A DNA stretch of 64,000 nucleotides, taken from assembly GCF_003467125.1 (NCBI RefSeq), contig NZ_QSFA01000003.1, positions 62,001-126,000 of the forward strand. The letters are read 5' to 3'. The notes under the pieces were generated by a model. That model ran no database searches, had not been told where the DNA came from, and worked only from the letters and a program-made list of their open reading frames with translations. Both the position numbers and the translations under genes were made by a program. The DNA is from Megasphaera sp. AM44-1BH. Lineage in GTDB: Bacteria > Bacillota > Negativicutes > Veillonellales > Megasphaeraceae. This document shows positions 9,449-18,009 of the stretch, piece by piece; position 1 is the stretch's first letter; every line of letters starts with the position of its first letter.

Positions 9449-11245
9449 ATGAATTTTCGCCTTCACAGGTACGGCGGCTGTAATGATATCATAAAAGGAA
9501 CAGCCTGTGCCGCCGTGTATTCGTTGTGTTATAGTGTCTGTCAGTGGCTGGTTCCAGATCTGTCGTCGTACCGGTTTTATGAAAGTGCTGCTATCTGTGC
9601 TCTTCTTGTGGCAGGAAATCTGACAGTTTGGCAGTACGATAAAAAATGGATACGGACGTTGATATTCTATAATGGGATTGTATTGTCAGCAGCTTTTATT
9701 CCACTACTGTCTGGTCAGCGGGTTCTCCATGAAGAGATAGCTCATGCTTTTGTCATGGGAACAGCTGTATTTTTCTGCCTTTCCTCTTTGCAGACCATGG
9801 CCTGGCAGGTACGGTTTTCCCCCGTGCGGCGTTTCTGCCTGGGTATGGTATATCTGTTGGGCGCTGGTTTCCTGCTCGTACCGTTTTTGTTCTGGGGGTA
9901 TTATGTGGTAAGTGGCCATGTGCTGTCATCTGCTATCGTCCTTACCCTGTTTCAGACGAACGGCAGTGAAGCCATGTCTTATTTAAAAGACCAGAATGTA
10001 TTTCTCTGGTGCCTGACGGGGGCAATGGTGCTGTCGGGAATCGTCATCATGATGTATCTACTGTATCGTGCTGGCAGAAAGACGGGTCCGTATCCGCTCT
10101 GGATACAGCTCCTGCTGACACTGGTTACACTGGCCGGGAGCCTTTATGTCATGGAGCAGTCATCCAGTTATCTTCCTGTACGGATAATGGATGAAACAGA
10201 AAATGTGCTGCAGGAATATCAGAAATATGGACAGGCAAAAGCCGTGCGGCAGGTGCGGCTGAAATCATTGCAGAATCTGAGGGTTTCCTCGTCGGGCGGT
10301 ATTTTTGTGTTGGTCATCGGTGAATCGGAAAACCGGGACCACATGCAGGCTTATGGATATGACCGGCCGGACACGCCCTGGTTGTCACAACAGGCCGGAA
10401 AGGCAGATACTATATTGTTTACCCATGCTTATTCGAATCACAGTCTTACTGTACCGGTGCTGACCTATGCCCTGAGCGAGAAAAACCAGTACAACGACAT
10501 TCCACTGGAAGATGCCTGTTCTCTCATGGAAGTGGCAAAAGCGGCCGGATATGATACCTTCTGGCTGAGCAATCAGAGACATTACGGTGCCTGGGATACA
10601 CCTGTTGCCGAAATAGCAAGTACAGCTGATTATCAGCTGTGGCTTAATGAGCGGAACGGGACGGAGGATTGCCGGACGAACTATTTTGATGATATCCTGG
10701 CCGATAAGATTCCGGATCTGGAGGAATCTTCCAATGCTCTGATTGTCATCCATCTCATGGGAAGTCATGGATCATATGGGGACCGGTATCCACAGCAGTG
10801 GGATATATTTCATGGAGAAAATGAACGTATAGATCAGTATGACAATTCTGTAGGCTATACGGATTATGTGTTACAGAAAATCTATGACCGGGTTAAAACG
10901 CAGCCACGGTTTAAGGGTTTTATATATGTTTCTGACCATGGAGAAGAAGTGAATCTGGGTTATTTCCACGAAGCGACGAAATTCACCTATTCCATGAGTC
11001 ATATTCCCTTTGTCATGATTTTCAGTGATACATTTATTCAGGAATATCCGCAGATGGTTGAAACGCTGCGAAATCATCGGGAATCGTATTGGACCAATGA
11101 CCTGCTGTACGATATCATGGTCAGTCTCATGGGCATTGACGGAGTATCTACGGTAATGCCCGATTTAGATCTCACATCTGATGGGTATTCTCTTGATAGA
11201 GGAACTATACGGACACTTCATGGCACGAAAAAAATAGAAGAATGA
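9449..11245 (+). CDS. CptA/EptC-like phosphoethanolamine transferase (alkaline phosphatase superfamily)
   Basis: An inner-membrane enzyme expected to move phosphoethanolamine from phosphatidylethanolamine onto lipid A, core sugars or another envelope glycan. About six hydrophobic segments fill residues ~20-240, followed by a periplasmic catalytic domain. Metal-site elements: GESENRDHM (291-299; Glu292), SDHGEE (495-500) and His518; HLMGSH (435-440) and YDNSVGYTDYV also match the CptA branch. Thr334 in the segment HSLTVP is the likely nucleophile position. At 598 residues it is full length. It is consistent with a diderm cell envelope. Acceptor not determinable. Confidence 0.82.
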   Translation: MNFRLHRYGGCNDIIKGTACAAVYSLCYSVCQWLVPDLSSYRFYESAAICALLVAGNLTVWQYDKKWIRTLIFYNGIVLSAAFIPLLSGQRVLHEEIAHAFVMGTAVFFCLSSLQTMAWQVRFSPVRRFCLGMVYLLGAGFLLVPFLFWGYYVVSGHVLSSAIVLTLFQTNGSEAMSYLKDQNVFLWCLTGAMVLSGIVIMMYLLYRAGRKTGPYPLWIQLLLTLVTLAGSLYVMEQSSSYLPVRIMDETENVLQEYQKYGQAKAVRQVRLKSLQNLRVSSSGGIFVLVIGESENRDHMQAYGYDRPDTPWLSQQAGKADTILFTHAYSNHSLTVPVLTYALSEKNQYNDIPLEDACSLMEVAKAAGYDTFWLSNQRHYGAWDTPVAEIASTADYQLWLNERNGTEDCRTNYFDDILADKIPDLEESSNALIVIHLMGSHGSYGDRYPQQWDIFHGENERIDQYDNSVGYTDYVLQKIYDRVKTQPRFKGFIYVSDHGEEVNLGYFHEATKFTYSMSHIPFVMIFSDTFIQEYPQMVETLRNHRESYWTNDLLYDIMVSLMGIDGVSTVMPDLDLTSDGYSLDRGTIRTLHGTKKIEE

Positions 11246-11308
11246 ATGCCCAGGGGTTTGGCCATTGGCCGGCAGCTCTTGTGGAATTTCGATAAAGGAG
11301 GAAGGATA

Positions 11309-12130
11309 ATGCAGATTAGGCAGATTTATATGGTGTCGTTCAGCCCTACCGGCCATACGCGGAACGTGGCCCGGTATTGTGCCGCCCGTCTGGTGGAACG
11401 GCTTGCGGTTCCCGTTCATGAGATTTCCTTCGATTTACCGGAAGACCGGAAAAAGGTATACACCTTTGGCCCCCAGGATCTGGTCATCGCAGCAGGCCCG
11501 ACTTATGCGGGAAAACTGCCCAATAAAATACTGCCGGCTTATACAGAGAATCTCCGCGGGCAGGGAACGCGGGCCGTGGCGATCGTGACCTTTGGCAACC
11601 GGTCTTTCGACAATTCTCTGGCGGAGTTGTGTGACGTACTGCAGAAGAACGATTTTTGTCCTATATCTGCCGGGGCCTTCGTTGCGACTCATGCCTTTTC
11701 AGACCGGCTGGCTCCCGGACGGCCCGATGAGCAGGATCTGGCAGACATCCGGCAGCTGGCTGACAGGACCGCTGATAAAATCCGGAACGGGACGGATGGA
11801 CGGACTGTGATATCTGTTGATGGTGATGCGGCAGCCCCTTACTATATCCCCAAAGGCATGGATGGAAAACCGGCGAAATTCCTTAAAGCACGGCCAAAGA
11901 CCCGGGAGGACCGGTGTGTTCAATGCGGAATCTGTGCCAGAAACTGTCCCATGGGAGCCATATCACTGGAAAATCCGTCTGTCCCTACGGGTACTTGCAT
12001 CAAATGCCAGCGATGCATCCGGTATTGTCCCCATGAGGCAAAATATTTTGACGATCCGGCTTTTTTGTCCCATGTCCGTATGCTGGAAACGCAGTACACG
12101 GCTAAAAAAGCCAATGTGATGTATTGGTAA
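11309..12130 (+). CDS. EFR1-type flavodoxin/ferredoxin fusion protein
   Basis: A 273-residue cytoplasmic electron carrier with an N-terminal flavodoxin-like domain (FMN phosphate loop SFSPTGHTRN at residues 10-19) and a C-terminal double [4Fe-4S] ferredoxin. The cluster ligands are Cys203/206/209/213 and Cys230/233/236/240, each followed by Pro. The layout is typical of EFR1-family ferrodoxins of anaerobes; partners are unknown. An upstream in-frame extension exists, but AGGAGG at 11296-11301 with 7-base spacing fixes the ATG at 11309. It lies 63 bases downstream of the phosphoethanolamine transferase and may share its transcript. Confidence 0.85.
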   Translation: MQIRQIYMVSFSPTGHTRNVARYCAARLVERLAVPVHEISFDLPEDRKKVYTFGPQDLVIAAGPTYAGKLPNKILPAYTENLRGQGTRAVAIVTFGNRSFDNSLAELCDVLQKNDFCPISAGAFVATHAFSDRLAPGRPDEQDLADIRQLADRTADKIRNGTDGRTVISVDGDAAAPYYIPKGMDGKPAKFLKARPKTREDRCVQCGICARNCPMGAISLENPSVPTGTCIKCQRCIRYCPHEAKYFDDPAFLSHVRMLETQYTAKKANVMYW

Positions 12131-12194
12131 GTATCTGGCTTTTTTGCAGAAAAGTTATCGTTTGAGGCTTGTAAATCCTTTTTTCTATGATATA

Positions 12195-12199
12195 CTCCC
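12195..12199. repeat. 5-bp target site duplication of the IS element (copy 2 at 14161-14165)
   Basis: CTCCC occurs immediately outside both ends of the insertion sequence. If the right boundary is set one base earlier, the duplication is ACTCCC. It shows that the element arrived by transposition and that the flanking chromosome has not rearranged since. Confidence 0.7.
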
Positions 12200-12225
12200 A
12201 TCTTTGACACTTTTAAAATAAAAAA

Positions 12226-12262
12226 ATGCTCGCAAAGCCTGCTGTAATGGGCTTTGTGAGCA
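12226..12262. terminator. bidirectional hairpin at the IS left end
   Basis: ATGCTCGCAAAGCC pairs with GGCTTTGTGAGCAT around a TGCTGTAATG loop, flanked by A7 on one side and T6 on the other. It terminates the transposase mRNA (minus strand) and also blocks read-through from the ferredoxin gene. The relic copy at 28.9 kb shows paired changes in the same stem, so the fold seems to be maintained. Confidence 0.8.
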
Positions 12263-12297
12263 TTTTTTGTTTGGTTTTCATACGTGCTATATTTTTC

Positions 12298-14031
12298 TCA
12301 TTCCTGTTTTATGGTTTTTGAGTTCTTTATGATGGCTCGCATCGTTGCTTTAGTCATGAATTCATAGTCTGTCCGGAATCCGGTCAGTTCATGCAGATCA
12401 TCAGTAAGCTGTGTCCGTTTGTAGGAGGGAACATAGCCATTTATGGTAGATAGTTTCGTTACGTTCATCCGGCTCAGTGTCTTGAGTAATTGTGAGCAGG
12501 TATAGGTGTTTCCCAGCTTCTTTTCCAATAGCCGGTAGACCAGAAGGCTGATGTAACAGGTTAAGAAATGGGCCCGTATGCGGTCTTCCCGGCGGACGTA
12601 GACGGGGCGGGCTTCGAATTCCGACTTCATGATCCGGAAGTTTTCTTCGATTTCCCAGCGCCGCTGATTGATCTTCATAATGTCTTCCGGATTCCCGTCT
12701 ATATTGGTGACGACGGCATAGAATCCGTCATATTGGGCTTCTTCGGCAATCCGTTCTTCATCCAGACTGTATACATAGGTCTTCGCGACTTCTCCTGTCT
12801 CGCAGATGGCGGTTTTCTCAATGAATCGGGCGGGATCGTTAGGATTCTTTCCCCGTCTTTTTTTGCCGGGAGAATCGAGAATCTTCTGGGCCCGTTGTAT
12901 CTGACTCTGCCGTATGGCCCGCTGGTATGCCTTGTATTTAGGTGAGTAGGTTACAATCAGGGTTTCCTGTTCGTCCAGCGGGATTTCTTTATAATAGATG
13001 GTCTGGAATACCTGACTGTTGCTTTCATCCAGTATAGAGATATCGACATACTCCCGGGAACCGGGAGCCCGGAAATACTGAGGATTCAGGGCTACTTCAC
13101 GGTCTTCCTGTTTCATCTTTTTCAAGGAGTGGGCAATGACATATTGTCTCCCGTTAAGGCTGTTGAACCGCCGGTTAGCCCGGCTGCCCAACCCGGCATC
13201 GGAACAATAGATGAACCGGGTGCAGCCAAAATCCTGGATGACCTTTGTCTCGAGCGGTTTCAAGGTCGTCTGCTCATTCTGGTTACCCGGATACATATCG
13301 AAGGCCAGCGGGATACCATCGGCGTCCATGAACAATCCCATGGTGATGATCGGATTGGGACGGTGTTCCTTGCTTTTCCCATATTGCCGGCTGCCTTCCG
13401 GTTCCTCTATTTCGAAGTAGTAATTGGTGCAATCATAATAGAGGACGGTACGATTCCGTGGTTGTACGGAATTGGAATTGCGGTACAGTTCTTCCTGAAT
13501 AAAATCAGATTCTGCAGCAATAACCGAAAGAGCACGGTACAGGTTCTGCAGGGTATAGCGGGGCGGTTCGAGTAAGGTCTGGCAGAAGGTATAACTGCTT
13601 AACTTACTGGCCGGAGAGAGGATACGGGCAAAAATGAGATCCGTGAGGATGGCAGACAAGTCATAGCTATACTGATGACGCCGCTTGATTTTACGGCAGA
13701 TGGCATCGAACCGAAGTTCGGTACAAAGGTGCTGTAAGAACAGATAGCCTACGTTAAAGGAGCGTTCTTCATCCTTGGGGATATAGGCGGATTGGGAAAG
13801 AGAAATAGAAATTTCTCCGGACTGTTCGTTATATAACCGGGTATCTTTGGCAGCTTCCGATTTGGCCCAAGCCATGAGCTTTTCCTGATTGCCATCGTAC
13901 TTTTCCAACAGGTCGTCAAGACGGCCCAGTTTACGATGAACGCGGGACGAAGTCCTGCCGTTTTCCTTACGGAAGGATTGCATGATATAAACGCTTTTAT
14001 TTTTACCAGTACCGGTGATAGCCGCGTACAT
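12298..14031 (-). CDS. IS1634-family transposase
   Basis: A 577-residue DDE transposase of the IS4/IS1634 group. The three catalytic acidic positions are recognisable: Asp in YYDCTNYYFE, Asp in YCSDAGLGSRANR, and Glu in the Y(2)R(3)E(6)K-like signature RRWEIEENFRIMKSEF. The frame is uninterrupted, so the element may be active. A TATAAT-like -10 and a GGAGGT ribosome site precede the ATG at 14031. Confidence 0.92.
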   Translation of the reverse strand: MYAAITGTGKNKSVYIMQSFRKENGRTSSRVHRKLGRLDDLLEKYDGNQEKLMAWAKSEAAKDTRLYNEQSGEISISLSQSAYIPKDEERSFNVGYLFLQHLCTELRFDAICRKIKRRHQYSYDLSAILTDLIFARILSPASKLSSYTFCQTLLEPPRYTLQNLYRALSVIAAESDFIQEELYRNSNSVQPRNRTVLYYDCTNYYFEIEEPEGSRQYGKSKEHRPNPIITMGLFMDADGIPLAFDMYPGNQNEQTTLKPLETKVIQDFGCTRFIYCSDAGLGSRANRRFNSLNGRQYVIAHSLKKMKQEDREVALNPQYFRAPGSREYVDISILDESNSQVFQTIYYKEIPLDEQETLIVTYSPKYKAYQRAIRQSQIQRAQKILDSPGKKRRGKNPNDPARFIEKTAICETGEVAKTYVYSLDEERIAEEAQYDGFYAVVTNIDGNPEDIMKINQRRWEIEENFRIMKSEFEARPVYVRREDRIRAHFLTCYISLLVYRLLEKKLGNTYTCSQLLKTLSRMNVTKLSTINGYVPSYKRTQLTDDLHELTGFRTDYEFMTKATMRAIIKNSKTIKQE

Positions 14032-14215
14032 AAAACCACCTCCATCTCTCTATTATACCACATATAGTACGATATAGCACTAACTAATTTATAAAATTTG
14101 ACAAAAAAATACGCCATTTTACTGGCTTCGTGGCACTTTTTTTCGCTTGCAGGTGTCAAACTCCCGAACATGCCGCAGCCCTCGTCGCCTCTAAATAGCA
14201 CGATTTCCTCCTTAG

Positions 14216-14261
14216 ACAAAAAGGCATCCTTTGACTTGCAGCAGCGAGGGATGTCTTTTTG
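14216..14261. terminator. hairpin between the IS and kimA
   Basis: ACAAAAAGGCATCC pairs with GGATGTCTTTTTG across a ~19-base loop, giving an A/T-flanked stem able to terminate in either direction. On the minus strand it is followed by AAGGAGGAAATC and a GTG-started mini-ORF that the IS has split. It may be the remains of an attenuator or terminator of a lost gene. Confidence 0.55.
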
Positions 14262-14314
14262 CTATTGTTTCTGAAATCTTATGGTCAACAGGAATAACAC
14301 ATGAAAAACCTTTA

Positions 14315-14343
14315 TTGACAGGGGTATGAAAAGGGATTATACT
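14315..14343 (+). promoter_or_regulatory. sigma-A promoter of kimA
   Basis: TTGACA (14315-14320), 17-base spacer, TATACT (14338-14343). Transcription would begin near 14350, leaving a leader of only ~45 nt before the ATG, too short for a c-di-AMP (ydaO) riboswitch of the kind found upstream of Bacillus kimA. Confidence 0.85.
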
Positions 14344-14394
14344 GAGCTGTATTTAGCAAAATGCAGTTTCTTACAATAAAAAAAGGAGGCTATC

Positions 14395-16251
14395 ATGCTA
14401 TTCAAAACGATTAGTCGCCACCTTCTCGGCAAGCCTTTGGAGAATACCAAACTCGAGGGCGAACAGATGCCAAAATGGAAGGCCCTGCCTATTTTCTCAT
14501 CGGATGCCCTGTCATCCGTCGGGTACGGGCCGGAACAGATTGCCATCGTCCTGGCTTCGGTACCGACCTTAGCGACATACCGTTATTTCGGACCTATCGT
14601 CTTAGCTATCATTGCCTTATTATTCATCGTTGCCCTGTCCTATACCCAGGTCGTCCGGGTCAATCCGGGCGGCGGCGGTTCCTATGGCATCGCCATGAAA
14701 TACCTCGGTGTCTACCCGGCCCTTACGGCAGGGGCGGCGCTTCTGGCCGATTACATCCTGACCGTTGCCGTTTCCATTTCTTCAGGGACGGCGGCACTGG
14801 TCAGTGCCTTTCCGGTCCTCCACCCTTATCACGTCTACCTTGACCTCGGCGTTCTCATCCTGATGATGATCGTCAACCTGCGCGGTACCAGGGAGGCCTC
14901 AACCGTCTTCGTCTGGCCGACGTACTTCTTCTTGGCTACCATGGGGATCACCTTAATCGGCGGCTTCTATCAAATCTGGAACGGCACCCTCACGGCTCAT
15001 ACCGTCGCTGTCGAAACGGTAGCCCCATTGAATCAGACCGCCTTGATGCTCATCGTCCTGCGGGCCTTTGCTAACGGCTGTAGTTCCATGACCGGCATCG
15101 AAGCCATTGCCAACGGTGTCACCATGTTCAAGGCGCCTCAGCAAAAAAACGCCATCGAAACGACGGCTATCATGGCCTGTATCCTGGCAATCATGCTCGG
15201 CGGCCTCGGTTACCTCATCATTTATCTTCACCTCTTGCCGACACAAGGCTACACTCTATTGTCCCTCCTTGTCGAAGATATCTTCAGCCGGACCTTGATT
15301 TACTACGTCATCCAGATTTTGATGATGGTCATCCTCTACATCGCCGCCAATACGGCCTACAACGGCCTGCCGCCGCTTCTTTCTTTCATGGCCGTCGACG
15401 GCTACGCCCCCCGCTACTTTGCCAACCGCGGTGAACGCCTGAGCTATTCTAACGGCATCCAAGTCCTGACGCTCATGGCCGGCATCTTGATTGTCCTCTT
15501 CCAGGGTAATATTGAGCACCTCATTTCCCTCTATGCCATCGGCGTATTCCTCTCCTTCACCATTGCCCAATCGGCCATGGTCGTCTACTGGAGACAATGC
15601 CGGGAACGAAACTGGCGCCTCTTTTCCGTCATCAACGGCTTCGGTGCCCTGGTCACGGCCTGCGTCGTCGTCATCGTCCTCATCACCAAATTCATCTACG
15701 GAGCCTGGATCATCGTCCTGCTCATCCCGACCTTGGTCTATATGTTCCTTAAAGTCCATCATCACTATGATGACGTCCGAGAACAGCTGTTGCTGACACC
15801 GGAAGAGTATACGAAAGTCATGACCACCGACTTAGGCCGCAATATCATCATCATCCCCATCGCGTCCCCGACTCAAGCCGTAGCCAAGGCCATTCGCTAC
15901 GCCAAGATCATCAGCGGTCCGAAAGATAAAATCTATGCCGTCCACGTCTACAGCGACGATGAACGGGGTAAAAAAATCAAAACCTTGTGGCGCCAACTGG
16001 AACCCGCCATCGAGCTCATCATGCTTCAATCGCCTTATCGGCAGTTGACGGACCCGCTCATCACCTTTATCCAAGAGCTGCGGAAAGAGACGGCTCCGAA
16101 AGATACGATTACCGTCCTCATTCCGGAATTTGAAACGAAAAAATTATGGCACCGCCTGCTTCACAACCAGAGCGGCTGGCTGCTAAGACTCCGTACCCTG
16201 CCTTACTTAGACGTCGTCGTATCGACAGTCCCCCTGCAGTTTACGAAATAG
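14395..16251 (+). CDS. kimA: KimA/YdaO-like potassium importer (APC superfamily)
   Basis: A 618-residue membrane protein with ~12 transmembrane segments in residues 35-460 and a ~150-residue cytoplasmic C-terminal domain. The N-terminal signature (FSSDALSSVGYGPEQIAIVL, then VNPGGGGSYGIAMKYLG) and overall length match the KimA family of high-affinity, proton-coupled K+ importers that c-di-AMP controls in Bacillus; potassium as substrate is inferred from the family. It has its own strong promoter and an AGGAGG site, and ends at a strong terminator. The coding strand is noticeably richer in C-ending codons than its neighbours. Confidence 0.8.
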   Translation: MLFKTISRHLLGKPLENTKLEGEQMPKWKALPIFSSDALSSVGYGPEQIAIVLASVPTLATYRYFGPIVLAIIALLFIVALSYTQVVRVNPGGGGSYGIAMKYLGVYPALTAGAALLADYILTVAVSISSGTAALVSAFPVLHPYHVYLDLGVLILMMIVNLRGTREASTVFVWPTYFFLATMGITLIGGFYQIWNGTLTAHTVAVETVAPLNQTALMLIVLRAFANGCSSMTGIEAIANGVTMFKAPQQKNAIETTAIMACILAIMLGGLGYLIIYLHLLPTQGYTLLSLLVEDIFSRTLIYYVIQILMMVILYIAANTAYNGLPPLLSFMAVDGYAPRYFANRGERLSYSNGIQVLTLMAGILIVLFQGNIEHLISLYAIGVFLSFTIAQSAMVVYWRQCRERNWRLFSVINGFGALVTACVVVIVLITKFIYGAWIIVLLIPTLVYMFLKVHHHYDDVREQLLLTPEEYTKVMTTDLGRNIIIIPIASPTQAVAKAIRYAKIISGPKDKIYAVHVYSDDERGKKIKTLWRQLEPAIELIMLQSPYRQLTDPLITFIQELRKETAPKDTITVLIPEFETKKLWHRLLHNQSGWLLRLRTLPYLDVVVSTVPLQFTK

Positions 16252-16272
16252 AAATCAAGTAGCATCTACAAC

Positions 16273-16309
16273 AAAGCCCCGTCGAAGGAAATTTCTTCGA
16301 CGGGGCTTT
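16273..16309. terminator. bidirectional terminator after kimA
   Basis: Perfect stem AAAGCCCCGTCGAAG/CTTCGACGGGGCTTT with a 7-base loop. It would also terminate the minus-strand P-type ATPase remnant that ends next to it. Confidence 0.9.
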
Positions 16310-16341
16310 CTGTTATGGAACTGTCATCGGGAGATGGTCAG

Positions 16342-16461
16342 TTATTTTTTATAGAGCATGCGGACCGAATTGAGGACACACAGGGCGGCGACGCCGGAAT
16401 CGGCAAAGACGGCAGCCCACATGGAAGCATAGCCGGCAAACCCGGTAATCATGACGACGCC
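16342..16461 (-). pseudogene. remnant: C-terminal end of a heavy-metal P-type ATPase
   Basis: The minus strand encodes a 39-residue fragment ending in a stop at 16342. It contains WAAVFADSGVAALCVLNSVR, which closely resembles the final transmembrane segments of CadA/ZntA-type metal-exporting ATPases (…AVFADTG…LLVVLNSLR). In the same frame a stop lies directly upstream (16462), where integrase sequence begins, so the rest of the ATPase is gone. The kimA-side terminator probably served this gene too. It marks one side of a deletion junction. Confidence 0.72.
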
Positions 16462-17410
16462 TTACCGCCAAGAAGACATAATTGTTCTCATTTATATATC
16501 CTTTCGATTCCAGATATTTGATTTGTTTTCTTTTAAGTTGTTCTAATAATTGGCTGAGGAAGTCACTGATGTAAACTGTCCGGATGGACTTGTCCGTCTT
16601 TGGATTAGAGACTTCAGTACAACGAGATGATACATATTTCACAGACCTCTGAATACAGATTTTTTTCTCATCCCAGTCTATATCCGACCATCGCAAGGCG
16701 CTAACTTCACCTTTTCGCATCCCTGTCATCAAAGTTAAATAAAATATAGCCCTGTGTTTCAATTCACTGTAGTTATCAGGTAAATCATCTATTGCCTTCA
16801 GCAATTTCTTCAGCTGTTCTTCCTGAATAATGGGATAGTGATGATAATTAGGCTTTGGTATTTCTCTGTGTTCTAATCTGTCACAAGGGTTTTCCTTGAT
16901 ATATCCCCATTCAACAGCTTTAGACAGGATATGTTTTAAAAGAGCAAAGTTTTTGTGAATCATAGTCTCTAACAAGAATCGTTGTTTTTGCCTAGAATTA
17001 TGATGAATCTCACTCTGGTGAAGTTCATAGATGAAAGCCCGGATATCTTCAACGTTGATATTTTCGATAGGTTTGTCATGGAAGAATGGCAGAATCCGGT
17101 TTCGCAACAGTGTCCGGTTATATTCCCTTGTCGTCATGGCCAGATGGATATTATGTCTCTTATCCCAGATACCGACAAAATTATCAAAGGTAATTGCCAT
17201 ATCCTTATGGACAGGAGCAGCTACTTCTTCAGCTTGTAATTCTTTTGCCTGAAGTTGTAGTCTGAATTTATCTAGTTCCTTCATAGCGGCTCTTTTGGAT
17301 TTAGCTACGATGCGTTTACTTTTACGGATTTTGTTGCCGTCCTTATCTTGACCTATATAGACCCGAAGCTCCCAATGACCATTTCCTCGATTGATTACAG
17401 TAGCCAACAA
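16462..17410 (-). pseudogene. tyrosine integrase, 3'-truncated
   Basis: Starts at TTG 17410 behind AGGAGGTG. Residues 1-60 form an arm-type DNA-binding domain, ~70-180 a SAM-like core-binding domain, and ~195-315 the first half of the catalytic domain, with catalytic Arg232 in TGMRKGEVSALRW and a lysine-containing β-turn (NPKTDKSIRTV). After residue ~315 it runs into P-type ATPase sequence out of frame, so the HxxR box and nucleophilic Tyr are missing. It cannot be an active recombinase. It is the relic of a phage or ICE integrated near here. Confidence 0.88.
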
Positions 17411-17424
17411 TTACACCTCCTAAA

Positions 17425-17451
17425 AAAGAGGCTCACTTAGAGAGCCTCTTT
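17425..17451. terminator. hairpin upstream of the integrase remnant
   Basis: AAAGAGGCTC/GAGCCTCTTT with a 7-base loop; an A6 run on the left gives a T-run for minus-strand transcripts. It lies just before the integrase ribosome site, where terminators often separate int from other element genes. Confidence 0.6.
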
Positions 17452-17801
17452 GATATGCTACGATACTATAAATTGTATTTTTATTACCATTTCATTCATA
17501 AATCATTGCCCCTTTTTATTTTCCATAAAATCGCTTAACCATGCGGTTTATAGGCCCTTTAAAGCTTGTATTCTATAAATGTAGAGCTTGTATTCAGGGT
17601 CAAACTGCACCCCTCCTGCACCCCTTTTGAAGAAAAACCACTAAAAATCAGTGAAAATGTACAGTAAAACAAATACTCAGAAAATCAATAAAAAAAGGCG
17701 GAAAAAGCTAGATTTTATCTGCTTTTCCGCCCATTGTTAACCATTATAAAAGGCCGTGAGGCCTTATTTTACCAGTATTTCAAGAAAATTCTTCGAAAAC
17801 C
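17452..17801. other. gene-free region with integrase-type repeats
   Basis: No coding sequence seen. It holds two direct repeats of AGCTTGTATTC (17563-17573, 17585-17595), two of TGCACCCC (17606-17613, 17617-17624), a minus-strand terminator-like hairpin (GGCGGAAAA… near 17697-17731 with an A6 flank) and a short AAGGCC/GGCCTT hairpin at ~17750-17767. Paired direct repeats next to int are usual for arm-type integrase binding sites, so this is probably the old attachment-site arm of the lost element. One arm of a 14-bp inverted repeat (17766-17779) pairs with the tRNA-Gly promoter. Confidence 0.5.
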
Positions 17802-17830
17802 TTTACAAACCGCATGAATACTGGTAAAAT
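17802..17830 (+). promoter_or_regulatory. promoter of tRNA-Gly
   Basis: TTTACA (17802-17807), 17-base spacer, TAAAAT (17825-17830), ending 18 bases before the mature tRNA 5' end. The -10 lies within AATACTGGTAAAAT, a 14-bp inverted copy of 17766-17779. Confidence 0.7.
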
Positions 17831-17848
17831 GAACAAGTAAAAGTTCAT

Positions 17849-17922
17849 GCGGGTGTAATTCAGTGGTAGAATACGAGCTTCCCAAGCTTGGTACGAGGGT
17901 TCGATCCCCTTCATCCGCTCCA
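17849..17922 (+). tRNA. tRNA-Gly (anticodon CCC)
   Basis: A cloverleaf folds cleanly: acceptor GCGGGTG/CATCCGC (one G-T), D-arm with AGTGGTAGA, anticodon stem CGAGC/GCTTG with loop TTCCCAA (anticodon CCC), T-loop TTCGATC in stem GAGGG/CCCTT, discriminator T and an encoded CCA. Confidence 0.93.
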
Positions 17923-17926
17923 TACC

Positions 17927-17976
17927 AAAAGGCGGTCCCATGAAGCAAAATTGCTTCATGGGACCGCCTTTTTTCT
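17927..17976 (+). terminator. strong terminator after tRNA-Gly
   Basis: A perfect 21-bp stem (AAAGGCGGTCCCATGAAGCAA and its complement) with a 2-base loop followed by T6. It separates the tRNA from the convergent HEPN/MNT pair. Confidence 0.92.
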
Positions 17977-18009
17977 ATTTTTTATTTCTTTTACAAACAA
18001 AAATAATAG

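Larger units (their letters stand above)
12200..14160. mobile_element. IS1634-family (IS4-type) insertion sequence, intact
   Basis: A 1,961-bp element with one transposase gene. The ends are imperfect inverted repeats: left ATCTTTGACACTTTT, right (read inward) TTTGACACCTGCAAGCG, sharing TTTGACAC and a downstream A-run. The CTCCC duplication flanks both sides. The left end carries a hairpin that acts as a transcription terminator. A diverged copy of this left end survives as a relic at 28843-28936, which independently supports placing the left boundary at ATCTTTGACAC. Confidence 0.85.

Noticed and set aside
17410..17922. tRNA-Gly as attachment site of the truncated integrase
   Set aside because: The integrase lies on the 5' side of the tRNA, no second copy of the tRNA 3' end was seen in the window, and the tRNA is intact with its own terminator.
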